Source: Pseudoxanthomonas yeongjuensis (lineage in GTDB: Bacteria > Pseudomonadota > Gammaproteobacteria > Xanthomonadales > Xanthomonadaceae). From it: DNA of 64,000 bases. Location: contig NZ_PDWT01000002.1 in the NCBI RefSeq assembly GCF_010093345.1, positions 124,001-188,000 of the forward strand. The letters are read 5' to 3'. A model generated the notes under the pieces. That model saw only the letters and a list, made by a program, of their open reading frames with translations, was not told the origin of the DNA and did no database searches. Position numbers and translations under genes: made by a program. Shown piece by piece: positions 61,929 to 64,000 of the stretch. Numbering within the stretch: position 1 is the first letter of the stretch; each line of letters opens with the position of its first letter.

Positions 61929-62876
61929 CTAGGAAACGCTGAAAGTGTGCGGCTCGGCGGCGAAGCCGACCACCACCGCGCCCTTGCCGACATTGACCAT
62001 GCCGGTCAGGCTCATCACGCTCTCGAATACTTCCACGTTGTTGTTGGCGCAGATCTCGCGCAGGCGGTTGTAGCCGGGCAGAGCGCGCAGCTCGCCTAGT
62101 TCGCCGCCGTAGCTCAGGCATACGGTCGGCGTGAGCAGGCCGGCGATGACCCGGTTGCCGGCGAACTTGAACATCTGTTCCACCGCATTGTCGAAGCCCT
62201 TCAGCTTGGCTACCGGCTCGGTCTTGCCGGCATGACCGTGCAGCACCGGCTTGATGTCCAGCGCGCTGCCCAGCGCGGCGCTGAGCAGGCCGACGCTGCG
62301 GTCGCCCTTGGTCCGCGCCCGCGCGCGCAGGTAGTAGAGGTCGCGCGGGATCATGTAGCCGTGGGTGTTGGAGGCCAGGAATTCCAGCTTGGTGCGCATG
62401 TGCTGCACGTTGGCGCCGGCCGCGCGCATGCGCACCGCTTCCACCGCGGTGATGCCCTGCGCGGCGAACAGGGTCTGGGTGTCGATCACCCGCAGGGCGA
62501 ACGGCGAGTTGTGGCCCGCGGCCTGGCGCACCGGCTTGTAGTCGTTGAGGATGGCGAAACTGGCCTGCATCGCGTTCTCGTGGATCGGGCTGCGGGTCTT
62601 GGTGATGGTCATGCAGTAGACGTGGTCGTAGTCGATGACCAGCTTGCTCAGGAACAGGTCGCGGATCTGGGCGACCGAGAACGGAATGGTCTCGGCTTCA
62701 TGACCGCGCGCGGCCACGTGCGCGTGCAGGAAGCTCAGGGTGGCTTCCTCGTCCCGATGGTCGGCCAGGACGGCGTCGCCGATGCGCACGGTGATGGGCA
62801 GGACCACGATGTCGTTCTTCTGGATGAAGTCCTGCGGCAGGTCGCAGGCAGAATCCACCACTATTCCTATGCGCAT
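61929..62876 (-). CDS. DegV-family fatty-acid-binding protein
   Basis: A 315-residue DegV-fold protein. It opens MRIGIVVDSACDLPQDF (DxxxDLP motif) with VVLPITVRIGDAVLADHR. The middle has VYCMTITKTRSPIHENAMQAS and RVIDTQTLFAAQGI, and the end FESVMSLTGMVNVGKGAVVVGF. DegV proteins bind a fatty acid; in Firmicutes (FakB) they present it to a kinase, but no fakA-like gene is adjacent here. The start is the family ATG; the longer open frame adds thirteen residues without family match. Confidence 0.88.
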   Translation of the reverse strand: MRIGIVVDSACDLPQDFIQKNDIVVLPITVRIGDAVLADHRDEEATLSFLHAHVAARGHEAETIPFSVAQIRDLFLSKLVIDYDHVYCMTITKTRSPIHENAMQASFAILNDYKPVRQAAGHNSPFALRVIDTQTLFAAQGITAVEAVRMRAAGANVQHMRTKLEFLASNTHGYMIPRDLYYLRARARTKGDRSVGLLSAALGSALDIKPVLHGHAGKTEPVAKLKGFDNAVEQMFKFAGNRVIAGLLTPTVCLSYGGELGELRALPGYNRLREICANNNVEVFESVMSLTGMVNVGKGAVVVGFAAEPHTFSVS

Positions 62877-63184
62877 GAAGCCCCTCCCGGCATGCATCGC
62901 AATCGAGCCCGGCAACGTAGCGCAAATCTGTTACCGGGTACGTTATAAATACGTGATACATAGCACACTATTGAATTCTGGCCGATTGTGATGGAACCGG
63001 AGAATCGCCTTGTGTCGTGGCAACCATTGAAGCCCATTCGGATCGCGCGGAATCCGAATGGAGCCGGCTTGCTGCAAGCGGGCTCTCAAAAAAGGTGCGA
63101 TAAAAACTACATTACTGCAGGGATGGAGGCTTGTCATGAGCCCTCATCCACGCCGACACTGCAGTGGCGCAAGCAAGGGGCGAA
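62877..63184. other. 308-base intergenic region with stacked hairpins
   Basis: No gene is supported here. On the degV side a TATAAC -10 candidate lies at 62942-62947 (minus strand). On the plus strand three potential stems lie in series before the sensor gene: CATTCGGAT / ATCCGAATG (63035-63060, 9 bp, perfect), GAGCCGGCTTG / CAAGCGGGCTC (63061-63085, one mismatch), and a longer imperfect one around GGATGGAGGCT / AGCCCTCATCC (about 63119-63148). None has a terminator T-run on the plus strand. I do not match them to a known riboswitch. Confidence 0.5.
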
Positions 63185-64000
63185 ATGATCAAGCGGTGGC
63201 TGCTGCTGGCAATGGTCGGATGCGCGCTGGCGCTATCGGCGGCCCATGCACAGCAAGGCGGCATCGTCCGCATCGATCCCCTGTCCGTCGCCGGCCAGAC
63301 GGCTACCCAGACCGCCGGGATCTTCCACGAACGCGATTTCAAGGCCGACCCCACGGTCCCCACGGTGATCGGCAACGGCGCCTGGCGGCTGCAGCCGGCC
63401 GGTGGCCTGGAGCAGCCGCTGCTGCTGGTCTACCACCCTTACAGCGCCCGCGTCAGCGTGCGGCTCGCGCCCGATGCGATGCCGATCGTCCAAACCCTGT
63501 TCGATCGGGATCTGGATCCGCAGTATTCACGGCACGCGCTGGTGTTCCCGCTGTCCGGCGAGGGTCCGGTCGAGATCCGGGTGGAAGGCGCGCGTTATCC
63601 GCTGCAGGTCGCCGTGGTTCCGCGCGGCCGGCATATCGCCAACGACCTGGTCCAGGTGCGCATCCTGCAACTGGCGGTCGGGGTGCTGGTGGGGGTGTCG
63701 CTGACCGTGCTGCTGTTCTGGGCGATGCTGCGCGAACGCGTGTACCTGCTTTACTCCACGAGCATGGCCCTGCAGATGCTGTTCCTGCTGTGCTCCTATG
63801 GCGAGGCCTACGCGATACCGGGGTTGCGCTCGCTGGCGACCTTCGGCGCGCCCGGGATCTGGTTCCTGGCCACGGTTTCGACCATGGTCTCGGTGCTTTT
63901 GCTGCTCGACTACGCCGACCTGCGCACGCGCGTTCCGCGCCTGGGCCGGCTGATGCGCTGGCTCGGCATCTATCTGCCGGCGGTGCTCCTGCTGCTGCTG
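63185..64000 (+). CDS. 7TMR-DISM-type membrane sensor, N-terminal part
   Basis: The first 272 codons of a gene that continues beyond the window. A signal peptide (about 1-23, ending AHAQ) is followed by an exported domain (about 24-155: IVRIDPLSVAGQTATQTAGIF, WRLQPAGGLEQPLLLVYHPYSARV, LVFPLSGEGPVEIRV) of the 7TMR-DISM extracellular type. From about residue 160 come the first of several membrane helices (LQLAVGVLVGVSLTVLLFWAMLRERVYLLYS). Such proteins usually end in a GGDEF domain, histidine kinase or phosphatase; which one cannot be seen. The frame is open to the last base. Confidence 0.8.
   Translation, partial: MIKRWLLLAMVGCALALSAAHAQQGGIVRIDPLSVAGQTATQTAGIFHERDFKADPTVPTVIGNGAWRLQPAGGLEQPLLLVYHPYSARVSVRLAPDAMPIVQTLFDRDLDPQYSRHALVFPLSGEGPVEIRVEGARYPLQVAVVPRGRHIANDLVQVRILQLAVGVLVGVSLTVLLFWAMLRERVYLLYSTSMALQMLFLLCSYGEAYAIPGLRSLATFGAPGIWFLATVSTMVSVLLLLDYADLRTRVPRLGRLMRWLGIYLPAVLLLLL

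Noticed and set aside
63035-63170. Cyclic di-GMP-I riboswitch before the sensor gene
   Set aside because: The conserved core sequences (CACGCACAGGGCAAACC-like and GACGCAAAGCC-like) are absent, so it is reported only as an unassigned structured leader.

Overview
This is a 64-kb stretch of G+C-rich chromosome. It most likely comes from a Lysobacteraceae (Xanthomonadaceae) gammaproteobacterium, of the Lysobacter / Luteimonas / Pseudoxanthomonas / Stenotrophomonas type. The reasons are the conserved cytochrome-oxidase cluster with a DUF2909 gene and SURF1, an N-acetylglucosamine cluster with a TonB-dependent receptor and NagX, the cytochrome c4-dsbA-dsbA-endonuclease block beside engB, and intergenic palindromes with GTAG ends like those of Stenotrophomonas and Xanthomonas. 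The genus cannot be fixed from the window. I saw no rRNA, tRNA, CRISPR, prophage or intact insertion sequence.

Layout. 1-5.2 kb: the 3' end of a FadL-type porin gene, a membrane diguanylate cyclase, and a large putA carrying an in-frame palindromic insertion. 5.5-15 kb: the aa3 cytochrome c oxidase cluster (DUF2244, ctaC, ctaD, a 44-residue membrane protein, ctaG, ctaE, DUF2909, SURF1, a Sco-like protein, ctaA, ctaB), interrupted by a compositionally different methionine aminopeptidase gene. 15-22.7 kb: an S9 peptidase, then the rpsU-dnaG block in which yqeY, a hypothetical gene, a GNAT gene and a ParE/Phd toxin-antitoxin pair lie between rpsU and dnaG, with tsaD divergent. 22.9-27.3 kb: folB-folK, a membrane protein, a pteridine reductase, a MidA-type methyltransferase and a VanZ-like protein. 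27.4-41.6 kb: an O-GlcNAc-transferase-like protein and a GlcNAc/chitooligosaccharide utilisation cluster, from surface receptor and hexosaminidase through transporter, kinase, deaminase and deacetylase to NagX, with a LacI regulator. 41.9-49.2 kb: a PQQ-type dehydrogenase lipoprotein, a two-gene glycosyltransferase/outer-membrane unit under a consensus CRP/Clp site, cca and slt. 49.3-57.5 kb: a TauE-type permease, an endonuclease-family gene, two dsbA genes, cytochrome c4, engB, a polysaccharide deacetylase, a VIT-family transporter and gshA. 57.6-60.5 kb: the glutathione-dependent formaldehyde operon frmR-frmA-gfa-fghA. 60.6-64 kb: an ATP-pyrophosphatase-like gene, a short hypothetical, degV, and the start of a 7TMR-DISM-type sensor that runs off the window.

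The window is mostly housekeeping. The most interesting material is the repeat biology: eight GTAG/CTAC palindromes in two subfamilies, two of which supply the stop codon of the adjacent gene, plus four other repeat types, one of them inside putA. Next come the foreign-looking map gene inside the cox cluster, the Clp-site-controlled glycosyltransferase/outer-membrane pair, and the operator architecture of the GlcNAc cluster. All assignments come from reading the sequence and family knowledge; no database search was run.
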